A DNA stretch of 64,000 nucleotides from contig NZ_AUHK01000003.1 in the NCBI RefSeq assembly GCF_000423145.1, positions 27,328 to 91,327 of the forward strand. The letters run 5' to 3'. The notes beneath the pieces are model-generated. The model saw nothing but the letters and a program-made list of their open reading frames with translations, ran no database searches and was not told the origin of the DNA. Made by a program: the position numbers and the translations under genes. The DNA is from Helcococcus sueciensis DSM 17243. GTDB taxonomy: Bacteria; Bacillota; Clostridia; Tissierellales; Peptoniphilaceae. Shown in pieces: positions 1 through 9,698 of the stretch; positions within the stretch are counted from its first letter, which is position 1; every line of letters starts with the position of its first letter.

Positions 1-508
1 CTCCTAAATCAAGTGCAGCATCTATAAGGTTTCTGTCCATCATTCTTACTTTTGGTAAAACTGATAAAACTACATAAGGTATTGTAAATGCAACGTGTGA
101 AAGTATTAATCTTATCAGTCCTTTTGGAATATTTAATATTCCAAACAATACCATTAGAGAAATTGCAATTACTATATCCGGATTTAATACTGGCAAATCA
201 TTTAAGCCGAGTATTATTCTTCTTCTCTTTTTTCTAAATTCAGATAATCCTACTGCTGCTAAAGTGCCTATAATAGTTGATATTATTGTTGTTGCAATCG
301 CAACTACTATTGTTGTTTCGACTGCATTCATAATGAATCTATCCTTAAATAGTTCTCCATACCATTTAAGAGAAAACCCTGTCCATACTCCAAATATTCT
401 AGATTGATTGAAAGAAAATACAATCAATACAGCAATTGGAGCATATAGAAAAAGGAAGATTAATATTAAATACAATTTTTCAAAAATATTTGTTTTTGTA
501 TTATTCAT
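1..508 (-). CDS. potC: Spermidine/putrescine ABC transporter permease PotC (partial, 3' end outside window)
   Basis: This is the second inner-membrane permease of a polyamine importer and pairs with PotB. The reading frame opens at the ATG at 508, behind a GGAGG-type ribosome binding site, and runs off the left edge after about 169 codons. The N-terminus is a hydrophobic helix. The visible part ends in the segment leading into the conserved EAA loop (a DRNLIDAALDLG-like stretch), which contacts the ATPase in binding-protein-dependent permeases. The start overlaps the end of potB by 8 bp, so the genes are translationally coupled. The substrate is inferred from the family and from PotA and PotB. 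The binding protein PotD is probably just outside the window. Confidence 0.88.
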   Translation of the reverse strand, partial: MNNTKTNIFEKLYLILIFLFLYAPIAVLIVFSFNQSRIFGVWTGFSLKWYGELFKDRFIMNAVETTIVVAIATTIISTIIGTLAAVGLSEFRKKRRRIILGLNDLPVLNPDIVIAISLMVLFGILNIPKGLIRLILSHVAFTIPYVVLSVLPKVRMMDRNLIDAALDLG

Positions 509-1310
509 GCTTACCTCCAGTTTCTACAGATTCTTTATCAAATAGTATTGAAATAAATATTACAATCATTAAAAATGTAGCTAACGCAGATCCATATCCC
601 CAGTTACCTGTCTTTGAAAATGATCTTTCTATTACATTTCCTACCATATTTACCATTCCACCACCAAGAAGTTCAGATACTTCAAATGTTGAAATTACTG
701 GTACAAATACCATGGTTATACCTGAAATTACCCCTGGCATAGATAATGGGAATATAACTTTTGTAAATGTCTTCTTTCTGTCTGCTCCCAAATCATATGC
801 AGCTTCTATTAAACTATAATCTATCTTTTCAAGAGCTGTATATATAGGTAATATCATAAATGGTAGATAATTATACGTCATCCCTAAAACTACTGCCGAT
901 TCTGTATATAGAAAGGACTTGTATTCAATTCCAAACCAAGATAATAGGTTATCTAAAACACCATTTTGAGATAATATAGTCACCCAAGCATATGATCTAA
1001 GCAAGAAATTCATCCACATCGGAACCATTATTAACATCATTGCTAGTGTTCTATAATTCATATTTAACTTGGTCATAAAATATGCAAATGGATAAGCTAT
1101 CAATAATGTGATAATAGTAGTTATAAATGCAATCTTAAAAGAAACCACGATTGATTTTAATGTAGTTCCTTGAAATATTTGTGCAAAATTAGCAAATGTA
1201 AAACTTCCATTTTTAGTAAATGCATAATATAAGACCATAAATAAAGGAACTACTATGAAAATTACTAGCCATAAAATATATGGGTATGCAAAGTCTTTAA
1301 TTCTCTTCAA
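501..1310 (-). CDS. potB: Spermidine/putrescine ABC transporter permease PotB
   Basis: A 269-residue integral membrane permease of the polyamine importer. Several hydrophobic helices are visible. The EAA loop around residues 167-185 ([18 protein letters not shown]) is the site that docks onto the PotA ATPase. Its length matches the PotB family. The start overlaps the end of potA by 14 bp and its end overlaps potC by 8 bp, so it sits inside one operon. Polyamine specificity is a family-level inference; related systems take up other small cations or sulfate. Confidence 0.88.
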   Translation of the reverse strand: MKRIKDFAYPYILWLVIFIVVPLFMVLYYAFTKNGSFTFANFAQIFQGTTLKSIVVSFKIAFITTIITLLIAYPFAYFMTKLNMNYRTLAMMLIMVPMWMNFLLRSYAWVTILSQNGVLDNLLSWFGIEYKSFLYTESAVVLGMTYNYLPFMILPIYTALEKIDYSLIEAAYDLGADRKKTFTKVIFPLSMPGVISGITMVFVPVISTFEVSELLGGGMVNMVGNVIERSFSKTGNWGYGSALATFLMIVIFISILFDKESVETGGKHE

Positions 1311-2346
1311 TTTGTTCCTCCTTTTTCATTTCATGAATTGCATCAGGAACTATTAATAAACCAACTTCTTGGCCGACTTTTTTATCATATATTGAATGAA
1401 CTTTGTATTCATAACCATTTACATCTACAATCATTTCCCAGTGTACACCTTTGAATGTAACTATCTTTACTACACCAGTAATCATTCCTTTTGAAGGGTC
1501 TACTAATTCTATATCCTCAGGTCTAATAACTACATCGATTCTTTCATTTTTTTCAAATCCTTTATCTAATGAATCAAATATATGGTCAGAAAACTTAACT
1601 TTATTATCTGAAACCGCAACTGCATCTAATATATTTGACTCTCCAATAAATCTTGCTACAAATTCATTTGTTGGTTCGTTATAAATATCGATTGGACTAC
1701 CTATCTGCTGTATTCTACCATTGTTCATTACTACAATTGTATCACTCATAGTAAGAGCTTCTTCTTGATCGTGAGTTACATATATAAATGTAATTCCTAC
1801 TCTTCTTTGTATTCTTTTAAGTTCATTTTGCATGGACTTTCTTAATTTCAAGTCTAATGCTCCAAGAGGTTCATCAAGTAACAAAACTTTAGGTTTGTTT
1901 ACTAAAGCTCTCGCAATAGCAACCCTTTGTTGTTGTCCACCTGAAAGTGAATCGATTGAACGATTTTCAAATCCTGATAGATTAACAAGTCTTAACATTT
2001 CTTTTACTTCAGTTTCTATTGTCTGTTTATCAACTTTTTTTAATTTAAGACCAAATGCAATATTGTCAAATACATTTAAATGTCTAAACAAAGAATATTT
2101 TTGAAATACTGTGTTTATATTTCTCTTATATGGTGGTACATCTTTTATATCTGAACCATCAAAATATACATGACCTGATGTAGCAGTCTCAAATCCTCCT
2201 ATTATTCTAAGCGTAGTCGTCTTCCCGCAACCTGAAGGTCCTAATAATGTTAAAAATTCATTTTCTTTTACGGATAAATTAATATCATCCAATACAACAG
2301 TATCATCAAATGTTTTTCTTAGATTTTTAATTTCAATTATATTCAT
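1297..2346 (-). CDS. potA: Spermidine/putrescine ABC transporter ATP-binding protein PotA
   Basis: A 349-residue cytoplasmic ATPase that powers polyamine import. Walker [10 protein letters not shown] is at residues 36-44, the ABC signature LSGGQQQR at 134-141 and Walker B VLLLDEP at 154-160. A TOBE-like C-terminal region follows from about residue 240, as in PotA/CysA/MalK-type importers. The gene begins 12 bp after the XRE-cupin regulator gene and overlaps potB, so regulator and transporter form a single minus-strand operon. Confidence 0.92.
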   Translation of the reverse strand: MNIIEIKNLRKTFDDTVVLDDINLSVKENEFLTLLGPSGCGKTTTLRIIGGFETATSGHVYFDGSDIKDVPPYKRNINTVFQKYSLFRHLNVFDNIAFGLKLKKVDKQTIETEVKEMLRLVNLSGFENRSIDSLSGGQQQRVAIARALVNKPKVLLLDEPLGALDLKLRKSMQNELKRIQRRVGITFIYVTHDQEEALTMSDTIVVMNNGRIQQIGSPIDIYNEPTNEFVARFIGESNILDAVAVSDNKVKFSDHIFDSLDKGFEKNERIDVVIRPEDIELVDPSKGMITGVVKIVTFKGVHWEMIVDVNGYEYKVHSIYDKKVGQEVGLLIVPDAIHEMKKEEQIEEN

Positions 2347-2358
2347 ATTTCCTCCAGA

Positions 2359-2898
2359 TTAAAAATTAGGTGGATTTGATATCCACAATAATTTTGATAC
2401 TCCATTATAATTATTTTTTATAAATCTTTCTTCCTCAGTTTTATAATAAAAAGTTTCACCTTTTTTTACTATAAACTCTTGATTTCCATAAAATAATTTA
2501 ATTTCTCCCTTTAATACATATCCAAATTCTTCTCCTTCATTTGGATTGTATCTTCTACTCTCTCCATCTTTTTCAAAAGTAACTATTATTGGCTCCATTT
2601 CATTTTTAACAGAATTTGGAACTATCCATTCCATTTTATGTCCAAGTTTTTCATTTGTACCAACAAAAAAATCTTCTTGTTCAAATATTATTTGTTCATC
2701 TTCAGTTTCTGAAAAGAAATCTCCAAGATTAGTTCCAAGAGCCTCAAGAACATCTGCTAAAGTATCAACAGAAGGAGAATTTAAATTTCTTTCTAATTGA
2801 GAAATAAATCCCTTTGTAAGTTCAGATCTATCAGCTAATTCTTCCTGGGTTAGTCCCATTTTTTTTCTGATACTTTTTATTTTATCACCTATTTCCAT
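2359..2898 (-). CDS. XRE-family transcriptional regulator with C-terminal cupin domain
   Basis: A 179-residue protein with an N-terminal helix-turn-helix (about residues 6-60, LTQEELADRSELTKGFISQL) and a C-terminal cupin barrel (about 105-175, including EGEEFGYVLKGE and KKGETFYYKT). This PuuR-like layout is common for regulators of polyamine uptake, with the cupin sensing a small ligand. It is the first gene of the pot operon, 12 bp ahead of potA, and two dyads precede it, which suggests autoregulation of the transporter. Polyamine sensing is inferred from context; no ligand can be read from the sequence. Confidence 0.88.
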   Translation of the reverse strand: MEIGDKIKSIRKKMGLTQEELADRSELTKGFISQLERNLNSPSVDTLADVLEALGTNLGDFFSETEDEQIIFEQEDFFVGTNEKLGHKMEWIVPNSVKNEMEPIIVTFEKDGESRRYNPNEGEEFGYVLKGEIKLFYGNQEFIVKKGETFYYKTEEERFIKNNYNGVSKLLWISNPPNF

Positions 2899-2918
2899 GT
2901 CTTCTCCTTGCTATCTTT

Positions 2919-2963
2919 TATTAAGTAAAAAACTTAATATATTAAACACTTATACAAGTATAA
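2919..2963 (-). promoter_or_regulatory. Probable promoter and operator dyads of the pot operon
   Basis: On the minus strand a -10 hexamer TATACT (2962-2957) lies 16 bp after a weak -35 TTGTAT. The -10 is embedded in a perfect dyad, TTATAC-AA-GTATAA (2950-2963). A second perfect dyad, TATTAAGT-N5-ACTTAATA (2919-2939), lies in the leader between the start site and the gene. Their positions suit repressor sites for the XRE-cupin protein encoded just downstream. This is inference from position and symmetry. Confidence 0.45.
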
Positions 2964-3150
2964 CAGATAAAACTCAAAATACAATACTTTTTTGTTTAAA
3001 ATTTTATGTTTTTATATTATTTTTTTTCAGCGTTTTATCTGAAATATTTGTAAATTTTTTATTATGAAAATGTAAATCTCATCTTTGCCAAAAATCTATT
3101 ATTTTGTGTTTAACATGTTTAATTGTTATATAATAAAATTAGGAGGAGAT

Positions 3151-4068
3151 ATGAAGACACAAATTATTGGTAAATCTAATATTAAAGCTAGTAGATTAAT
3201 TTTAGGTTGTATGAGAATGGAAGATAAATCAATTGAAGAAGCAAGAGATATTATACAAAAAGCTTATGATTTAGGAATTAACCATTTCGATCATGCCGAC
3301 ATTTATGGAGGAGGAAAATCAGAAGAAATATTTGCTGAGGCGTTAAAACTAACGAATATTAAAAGAGAAGATATTATAATCCAGTCAAAATGCGGTATTA
3401 GAAAAGGACTCTATGATTTTTCCTATGATTATATAATAAATTCTGTAGAAAATATTTTGAAAAGACTCGATACTGACTATCTAGACATCCTGCTTTTACA
3501 TAGACCTGATACTTTAATGGAACCAGAAGAAGTTTCCAAGGCCTTTTCTTATTTATACGAAACTGGAAAAGTTAGAAATTTTGGGGTAAGTAATTGTAAT
3601 CTTGGTCAAATAAAATTATTACAAAAATACTCAAAATTCCCAATTTTAATCGACCAATTACAGTTTGGACCAGCACATACTCCAATGATTGATTCTGGAA
3701 TAAATGTAAATATGAAAAATATAAACTCAATTAATCACGAAGATGGAATTCTAGAATATTGTAGATTGGAAGATATAACCATTCAGGCTTGGTCACCTTT
3801 CCAAGTAGACCTTGACCAAGGTCTATTTGTTAAACATACGGACTATATAGACTTAACAAAGAAATTAAACGAATTTGCAGAAGAAAAAAATGTTACACTT
3901 GAATCCATTGTAACTGCTTGGATATTAAGACATCCAGCAAAAATGCAAATGGTAGTTGGTTCAATGAATCCAAACCGCTTGGAAAATATTGTTGCAGGTG
4001 TAGATATTGAACTAACTAAAGAAGAATGGTACGAAATTTATAGAAGTGCAGGAAATGATTTGCCATAG
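3151..4068 (+). CDS. Aldo/keto reductase (YdhF-like)
   Basis: A 305-residue NAD(P)H-dependent oxidoreductase of the aldo/keto reductase superfamily. The catalytic tetrad is readable: D47 and Y52 in HFDHADIYGG, K80 in QSKCG and H117 in LLHRPD. A KVRNFGVSN segment and a late phosphate-binding region (VVGSMNPNRL) also fit. I chose the ATG at 3151 because AGGAGG (3141-3146) precedes it with 4 bp spacing; an in-frame ATG at 3085 lacks such a site. It is a single-gene unit with its own terminator, divergent from the pot operon. The physiological substrate is unknown. Confidence 0.9.
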   Translation: MKTQIIGKSNIKASRLILGCMRMEDKSIEEARDIIQKAYDLGINHFDHADIYGGGKSEEIFAEALKLTNIKREDIIIQSKCGIRKGLYDFSYDYIINSVENILKRLDTDYLDILLLHRPDTLMEPEEVSKAFSYLYETGKVRNFGVSNCNLGQIKLLQKYSKFPILIDQLQFGPAHTPMIDSGINVNMKNINSINHEDGILEYCRLEDITIQAWSPFQVDLDQGLFVKHTDYIDLTKKLNEFAEEKNVTLESIVTAWILRHPAKMQMVVGSMNPNRLENIVAGVDIELTKEEWYEIYRSAGNDLP

Positions 4069-4092
4069 AGTGGTCCTTTTATAAAAAAATAT

Positions 4093-4118
4093 AGAGCGGC
4101 TTTGCGCCGCTCTTTTTG
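4093..4118 (+). terminator. Rho-independent terminator of the aldo/keto reductase gene
   Basis: An 8-bp GC-rich stem, AGAGCGGC (4093-4100) pairing with GCCGCTCT (4106-4113) around a 5-nt loop, is followed by a run of T. It starts 25 bp after the stop codon. Confidence 0.9.
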
Positions 4119-4180
4119 TATTCTCGGTTGTCTGCTTTATAATTTGAGTTGTTGATTATGGATCAAGTGGATTCTGGAAC

Positions 4181-4472
4181 GAGTGGTATGCATTTAAAAT
4201 ACCATTTCTAATTTTTCAAATTTATTTTTAATTTCTCAGAAAGATTTTGACCATTTTTCTGTTTTTGGACAATTATTTTTAATTTCTCAGAAAAATATAC
4301 CGCTTATGCAGCTATTCTACCAAATTCAGCATTTTTTGTTACATAAACTTAACATTCTAACTAAAGTTTTCTGAGTTTTCGAATTTATTTCTCAAATATC
4401 CGAAAAAGAGGCATTTTCCTTCGGTTTTTTGCAAATTATTTTTCAATTCTCAGAAATGGTATCTGAGTGGTA
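4181..4472. repeat. MITE-like repeat region in a gene-free gap
   Basis: The 375-bp gap between the terminator and the MutS-like gene has no convincing ORF. It contains an 11-bp perfect inverted repeat, ATACCATTTCT (4199-4209) and AGAAATGGTAT (4452-4462). These lie inside an 8-bp direct repeat GAGTGGTA (4181-4188 and 4465-4472). Within it, a motif close to TTTTTAATTTCTCAGAAA recurs at about 4224-4242, 4276-4293 and, diverged, 4437-4456. The layout resembles a small non-autonomous element with internal repeats, but the direct repeats do not abut the inverted repeats exactly. Confidence 0.35.
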
Positions 4473-4493
4473 CTCTTTTCATGAGTACTCCTT

Positions 4494-5630
4494 CTAAATG
4501 TTTACAAATTCTTTCGCATTCTTATTTGCCATTTCTACTATATCTTCTGGGAACCCCATTACTTCTAAAAGTTTTATTGCATTTCTTGTGTTTGATGGAC
4601 CCTCTTGAAGTTTGTATGTAAAAACCACTTTATTGTCAATAATGTCTTCTTTGAAATGGATATTTCTAACTTTATCTTCCATCATTTTTGTGAGTTCTAA
4701 ATCATGAGTTGCAATGAATGAAAGTGATTTGTGCTTATCAAGATAATCAATTATACTTGATGAAGCTGAAATTCTTTCAAGAGTATTTGTTCCACGAAGT
4801 ATTTCATCAATAAAATAATAAGATTTATTTCCCGATTTAATATCTTCAATTATTCTCTTGAGCGACTTTATCTCTGCTATGAAATAACTGTCGCCATCGA
4901 TTATGCTATCCTTTATCGCCATTGATGTTAGGACATTGCCTTTTTTCATTACAAATGATTTTGCAAATGCTGTATTTATTGATTGCGCTAGTATCGCACT
5001 AATCGCAATGGATTTAACATAAGTTGATTTTCCTGAAGCGTTTGAACCAGTAAGCAATATATTTTGATTAAAATCTACATCATTTGAGACGAAATTTTCA
5101 ATAAGTGGATGAAATATTTCTTGTGCATTGATTCTATAATTATCATCAAATTCAGGAATTGAATAGTATGGATAAATCTTTCTCAAACTTAAAATTGCTA
5201 TCGATGCTTCAATATTTCCAAACTCATACCAGAAATTATAAATATCTGATTTGTGATTTTCAATATTTTTCATTATTTTTGCGTATCTAATAAATGGAAG
5301 CATGAATACTGAATTTATCGTATATGTTAACGCTCCAAATTCACTTGTGATGTCATTATCAAAATAAATTCCACCCTTTGCAAGAGTTTTCACTTTATTA
5401 TAAGACTCTTGCAGTCTTCCGTTGCCATTAAAATTAAATTTTAAGACTTTATTGCAAGTATTTATAGCAGATGCAAAGTAGTTTATACTTCTAATATCAC
5501 CACTTTTTTTATCCATATTAGTTTTTGTATAAATAAAATTAAATACAACTATAAATATTAGCGGAAAAAGAAAAATACTGTTAAATACACTTGTAATTAA
5601 TAAAATTAAAGGAATCATTCCTTGAATCAA
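4494..5630 (-). CDS. MutS-family ATPase, C-terminal part (split by an in-frame TGA)
   Basis: This 378-codon stretch carries the ATPase half of a MutS-like protein: Walker A GSNASGKST at about residues 195-203, a YYFIDE Walker B, the RGTNTLER segment and the switch SFIATHDLEL. It has MutS domain V but not the mismatch-recognition domain, as in stand-alone MutS-like proteins of Firmicutes. The first usable start, TTG at 5630, has no visible ribosome binding site. Upstream it continues in the same frame, across one TGA at 5667-5669, into the N-terminal fragment. It is therefore best seen as the distal part of one 549-codon gene (4494-6140) that is nonsense-mutated, read through or affected by a sequence error. 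Confidence 0.7.
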   Translation of the reverse strand: MIQGMIPLILLITSVFNSIFLFPLIFIVVFNFIYTKTNMDKKSGDIRSINYFASAINTCNKVLKFNFNGNGRLQESYNKVKTLAKGGIYFDNDITSEFGALTYTINSVFMLPFIRYAKIMKNIENHKSDIYNFWYEFGNIEASIAILSLRKIYPYYSIPEFDDNYRINAQEIFHPLIENFVSNDVDFNQNILLTGSNASGKSTYVKSIAISAILAQSINTAFAKSFVMKKGNVLTSMAIKDSIIDGDSYFIAEIKSLKRIIEDIKSGNKSYYFIDEILRGTNTLERISASSSIIDYLDKHKSLSFIATHDLELTKMMEDKVRNIHFKEDIIDNKVVFTYKLQEGPSNTRNAIKLLEVMGFPEDIVEMANKNAKEFVNI

Positions 5631-5666
5631 ATATCTAATATATTCAAAACTTTTTACACTAATATC

Positions 5667-6140
5667 TCAATTTAAAAATGGAATAAAACTACTAGAACCT
5701 CTTCCACCTAATTTAGAAAATTCATAAGAAACTTTTTCTCTTTCTTTTTCGTTATTTTCAAAATATGATATAATTTCCTCATCTTCATTTTTTGAACTAT
5801 CAAGAGCTCTAAGTTTGAAATATAGAATTTCAGAACCAATATCGGAAAATGTATAATTAATTTTGTCATAGAATTTTTTCATTTCTAAATCATTCCAAGT
5901 AATATTATCAATATATTTACCTTTGAATTGATTTTTCAAAATAGAATAAGTGTTTATTAAATTTTCTTCATCATATTCTTTTTTAAATTCATAATTCTTA
6001 AACTTACCAAATTCATTTCTTATTTTTTGCATTATATACTTTTTTCTGGCCTTAGCAGTTACAACAATTATTAAAAAAACTGCCAACACCGCAATTGGTA
6101 CTTCTATATTTTGTTTTAGAAATTCATATATTTCATTCAT
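5667..6140 (-). CDS. MutS-family protein, N-terminal part ending at an in-frame TGA
   Basis: A 157-residue fragment with an N-terminal transmembrane helix (about residues 14-30). It then has the conserved lead-in of membrane-anchored MutS-like proteins (TWNDLEMKKFYDKINYTFS, then GSEILYFKLRAL). It stops at TGA 5667-5669. The codons after the stop, in the same frame, encode a hydrophobic stretch and then the ATPase half, so the two ORFs are one gene. It begins 25 bp after the exporter gene and is the last member of the desulfurase-thiI-ABC run. Confidence 0.7.
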   Translation of the reverse strand: MNEIYEFLKQNIEVPIAVLAVFLIIVVTAKARKKYIMQKIRNEFGKFKNYEFKKEYDEENLINTYSILKNQFKGKYIDNITWNDLEMKKFYDKINYTFSDIGSEILYFKLRALDSSKNEDEEIISYFENNEKEREKVSYEFSKLGGRGSSSFIPFLN

Positions 6141-6165
6141 TAAAACTCCTAACTATTTGTAAAAC

Positions 6166-7941
6166 CTAATTTCTATACATAGAAGCATATTTTCCATTTA
6201 ATTCCATAAGTTCATCATGGGTACCTTCTTCTATTAAATGTCCTTTTTCAAGTAAATAAATTTTATCTGAATCTTTAATAGTTGAAAGTCTATGAGCTAT
6301 TAATAATGTCGTTCTACCTTTTTTCAATCTATTTAGACCAAATTGAATCATATTTTCAGTTTCTGTATCTACATTTGCTGTAGCTTCATCAAGAACTAGA
6401 ATTTTTGGATCTCTTACCATGGCTCTAGCAAATGAAATAATTTGTTTTTCACCTGCTGAAAATCCTGAACCAGATTCTCCTACCATACTATCGATTCCAC
6501 CATTTCTTTGAAGTATATTTTCTCCACCAACCGAGATTAAAGCAAGTTCAGCTTCATTTTTACTGATTTTAGGATCAAATAATGCTATATTTTCAAATAC
6601 AGTTCCTTGAAAAATATATGGATTTTGGAATACAATAGCCATATTTGAACGGACAGATACCATATCAAGCTCGTTGATGTCAACTCCATCTATTGTTATC
6701 TTTCCATTATTTATATTATAGAATTTATAAATTAAATTCATAATTGTAGATTTTCCTGAACCTGTATGTCCAACAAATGCAGCCGATGTTCCTTTTGGAA
6801 TATCTAAAGATAGATCATGAATAACATATTCGTCTTCATTGTAAGCAAAGTTTACATTGTTAAATTTAATTTCACCTTGCATATTTTCAAGTTTTCTTTC
6901 ACCTTCTTTAAATGGTTCAACTCTTTGAAGTTCAAATATTTGGTCAGCTGCTGATTTTGCTGATTGAAGTTGTCCAGCTTGATCCATCAAAGCATTGATA
7001 TTACTATATAGTTTTGAATTATAATCAATAAATACGTACAATGTTCCTATTGAAAATAATTCTATACCATTTAATAAATATGAACCAAATACAATAATCA
7101 CAGCTGCAATAACTACATTTGCTAAAGTATTAGTAAGATTGTTTGATGAATATCCCCATAAGGTAGCCATCTTCCAACCTTCTTTATTCCATTTTTCATT
7201 TATATCCGAATATTCATTATAGATTTCTTTTTCTTTATTGAAAGCTTGAATAACTTCCATATTTTGAATATTTTCAGCTAAATTAGCATTCATTTCAGAT
7301 CTGTATTTTTTTAGATTTCCTTGATATGTCAATGATTTATTGAAAAAATCCATAAATACAAAATATAGTATAGGTGTTGCTATTATTGAAATTAAACCCA
7401 GTCTCCAGTCAATTATAAATAAAGTGATTAAAAGTCCAATTGTTCTAATAACAATTACTAATAATTGTGAAAATAGTAGTTGAAATAACATTCTAATATC
7501 TTTTGTATCATTTGTAATTCTATTTACTATTTTACCTATAGCATATTTATCAAAAAATTGAACTGGTAAACTAACTACATGTCTAAATGTATCTTTTCTT
7601 ATATCTGTTGTAAGTGCATTTGATAATTTTGAAAATGAAATATATCCAAAATATGAAATCAATGCTCCACCAGCTATCGAAGCAAAATATCCTAATACCA
7701 TAAGATAAAATCTTCTCTTATCAGGAGCTCCTATACCTTCGACTAATTCCCCATCTAATATCTTTCCAAGTATAATTGGTCCTATAAGTTCAATTAGAGT
7801 CGCTGTTAATGTTAATATTATTGATATTATTAATAACCATTTAAATTTTAATAAATATTCTAAAATCTTCTTATTTCTAAATCTCGCTTTAACTTTAGGT
7901 TCTTCTAAAATAAAGCTCCCTTGTAAGTTTTCTTTATTCAT
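6166..7941 (-). CDS. Heterodimeric ABC exporter subunit with consensus Walker B (BmrD/LmrD-type)
   Basis: A 591-residue half-transporter: a six-helix membrane domain (about residues 30-310) fused to an ATPase with Walker A GHTGSGKST (391-399), an altered signature FSAGEKQ (494-500) and Walker B ILVLDEA (514-520) with the catalytic glutamate. Its partner (7934-9673) has the canonical signature but a degenerate Walker B. The pair therefore forms one active and one degenerate ATP site, the hallmark of LmrCD/BmrCD-type multidrug exporters. The start overlaps the partner gene by 8 bp. The substrate cannot be read from the sequence. Confidence 0.9.
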   Translation of the reverse strand: MNKENLQGSFILEEPKVKARFRNKKILEYLLKFKWLLIISIILTLTATLIELIGPIILGKILDGELVEGIGAPDKRRFYLMVLGYFASIAGGALISYFGYISFSKLSNALTTDIRKDTFRHVVSLPVQFFDKYAIGKIVNRITNDTKDIRMLFQLLFSQLLVIVIRTIGLLITLFIIDWRLGLISIIATPILYFVFMDFFNKSLTYQGNLKKYRSEMNANLAENIQNMEVIQAFNKEKEIYNEYSDINEKWNKEGWKMATLWGYSSNNLTNTLANVVIAAVIIVFGSYLLNGIELFSIGTLYVFIDYNSKLYSNINALMDQAGQLQSAKSAADQIFELQRVEPFKEGERKLENMQGEIKFNNVNFAYNEDEYVIHDLSLDIPKGTSAAFVGHTGSGKSTIMNLIYKFYNINNGKITIDGVDINELDMVSVRSNMAIVFQNPYIFQGTVFENIALFDPKISKNEAELALISVGGENILQRNGGIDSMVGESGSGFSAGEKQIISFARAMVRDPKILVLDEATANVDTETENMIQFGLNRLKKGRTTLLIAHRLSTIKDSDKIYLLEKGHLIEEGTHDELMELNGKYASMYRN

Positions 7942-9673
7942 CTGAACCTCCTAGTTTTTGCATTTCATATTGTTCATAATACCATTTCTTATTTGCAAGT
8001 AATTCCTTGTGAGTTCCACTTTCAACAATTTTCCCTTTATCAAGGACTATTATATTGTCTGCATGTTTAACTCCTGAAAGTCTGTGTGCAATAATTATTG
8101 TTGTCTTACCTTTTCTTTGTTCACGAATATTCTTAATAATATTCTTTTCAGTTATTGCATCAACTGCTGAAAGTGAATCATCAAGTATTAGCGTTTCAGG
8201 ATTCTTTATTACAGCTCTAGAAATAGAAACTCTTTGTTTTTGTCCACCAGAAATTGAAATACCCTTTTCCCCAATCATCGTTTCTAATCCATTTGGAAGA
8301 GTATGCAAATCCTTTGTGAAATCAGAAAATTCTATTGCATCCATTACTTCTTTTTCAGTAGCATTAGTCTTTCCAAAAGCTATATTATCATAGACTGATT
8401 TTGAAAATAGCAGATGTTGTTGTGGAACATATCCAAAACTATCTCTTATACTTTCAATACTATATTGTTCAATTGGCCTATCATCCATCAATATAATACC
8501 TTCTTCTACTGTGTAATATCGAAGTAATTGACGAACTAATGTAGTCTTTCCAGAACCAATTTTACCTACTACTCCTAGTGTTTCACCCTTTTTAATTTTC
8601 AAATTAATATCTTCTAATGCATATTGATTTTCTCTAGGATATTTAAAACTAAAATCTTTGAATTCAATATCGCCATTAGCTTCGTATTCTATTGCATTTT
8701 CTCTATCTACAACTTCTTCTTTATATGTATATACGTGATACAATCTCTCTATTGATGCTGAAGCTTCTTGTATAACATTAAATAAATCACCAAACGCAAA
8801 CATAGGCCATACTAACATATTCAAGTATAGGAAAAATGTTGTCATTTGACCTAAACTTAATCTATTTTCTCCCATAAGAAATTGACCAAATAAAAGTGCT
8901 GCTACAAATGTAAAAGCAGGTATAAGTCTACTTGATGGAATAAAAAATGCATCTACTTTATATTGTTTATATGTATTTTCGTATAGTTTATCCACACTTT
9001 TATCAAATCTTTTTTGAGCAACTTCTTGTGTTGAATATCCTTTGATTACTCTTATACTTGTAATATTTTCCATTACACTTTCTGATATATAATCATAAGA
9101 TTGCTGTATTCTCATAAATCCTTCATATAGTTTTTTCCCTAGTATTTTTGTAAAAAGCACTAGTAATGGTAAAAACATTACAGATAATAGAGTCATTGGC
9201 CATGATATCGTAGTTCCCATGATAATTATAATTATAAGAGGAAATACCGTAGCATCCATAGCAGCTAAAATTCCATATCCTGTTAGTGTTTCAATAGCAC
9301 CAATATCTTGAGTTGCTTTACTCATCAATGATCCTGTTGAATTCTTAAAAAAGAATATAGGACTTTGTTTTAATATTTTTATAATAAATTTATCTCTGAA
9401 ATCTTTTCCGGATTGATAGGAATGCCCAAATAAATAATAATGCCATATAAATGCTGATATATATTTAAGCACTATTACAGCTATAAATATTAAAACAATA
9501 TTTCTAAGCAAATCAGCGGTTAAAGCATTATTTGTTACAGAATCTACGAATTTCCCAATTATTTGATTTGGTACAGTTACCACTATATTCGTAAAAAGTA
9601 ATGCAAATATCCCTATCATATATTTATATTTATATTTTTTAAAAAACCAAATTATATGTTTTATATTTTTCAT
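7934..9673 (-). CDS. Heterodimeric ABC exporter subunit with degenerate Walker B (BmrC/LmrC-type)
   Basis: A 579-residue membrane-ATPase fusion. Walker A GKIGSGKTT is at 370-378 and the signature ISGGQKQR at about 477. Walker B is TLILDDSL, with aspartate where the catalytic glutamate normally stands. That substitution, with the non-canonical signature in the partner, marks a heterodimeric exporter with a single hydrolytic site. It starts 25 bp after thiI and overlaps its partner gene by 8 bp. Drug or lipid export is a family-level inference. Confidence 0.9.
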   Translation of the reverse strand: MKNIKHIIWFFKKYKYKYMIGIFALLFTNIVVTVPNQIIGKFVDSVTNNALTADLLRNIVLIFIAVIVLKYISAFIWHYYLFGHSYQSGKDFRDKFIIKILKQSPIFFFKNSTGSLMSKATQDIGAIETLTGYGILAAMDATVFPLIIIIIMGTTISWPMTLLSVMFLPLLVLFTKILGKKLYEGFMRIQQSYDYISESVMENITSIRVIKGYSTQEVAQKRFDKSVDKLYENTYKQYKVDAFFIPSSRLIPAFTFVAALLFGQFLMGENRLSLGQMTTFFLYLNMLVWPMFAFGDLFNVIQEASASIERLYHVYTYKEEVVDRENAIEYEANGDIEFKDFSFKYPRENQYALEDINLKIKKGETLGVVGKIGSGKTTLVRQLLRYYTVEEGIILMDDRPIEQYSIESIRDSFGYVPQQHLLFSKSVYDNIAFGKTNATEKEVMDAIEFSDFTKDLHTLPNGLETMIGEKGISISGGQKQRVSISRAVIKNPETLILDDSLSAVDAITEKNIIKNIREQRKGKTTIIIAHRLSGVKHADNIIVLDKGKIVESGTHKELLANKKWYYEQYEMQKLGGSDE

Positions 9674-9698
9674 ATATCCTCTTTTTTATAATATACTT

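Noticed and set aside
436..819. Plus-strand ORF of 127 codons opposite potB and potC
   Set aside because: It lies antisense to clearly conserved transporter genes, lacks a ribosome binding site and has no recognisable domain.
4450..4492. Terminator for the MutS-like gene from GTACTC/GAGTAC
   Set aside because: The possible 6-bp stem has no T run on the minus strand.
5667..5669. TGA as a selenocysteine codon in the MutS-like gene
   Set aside because: No selenoprotein family resembles this protein, the codon lies near a membrane-like stretch, and the following AT-rich sequence shows no convincing SECIS-like stem.
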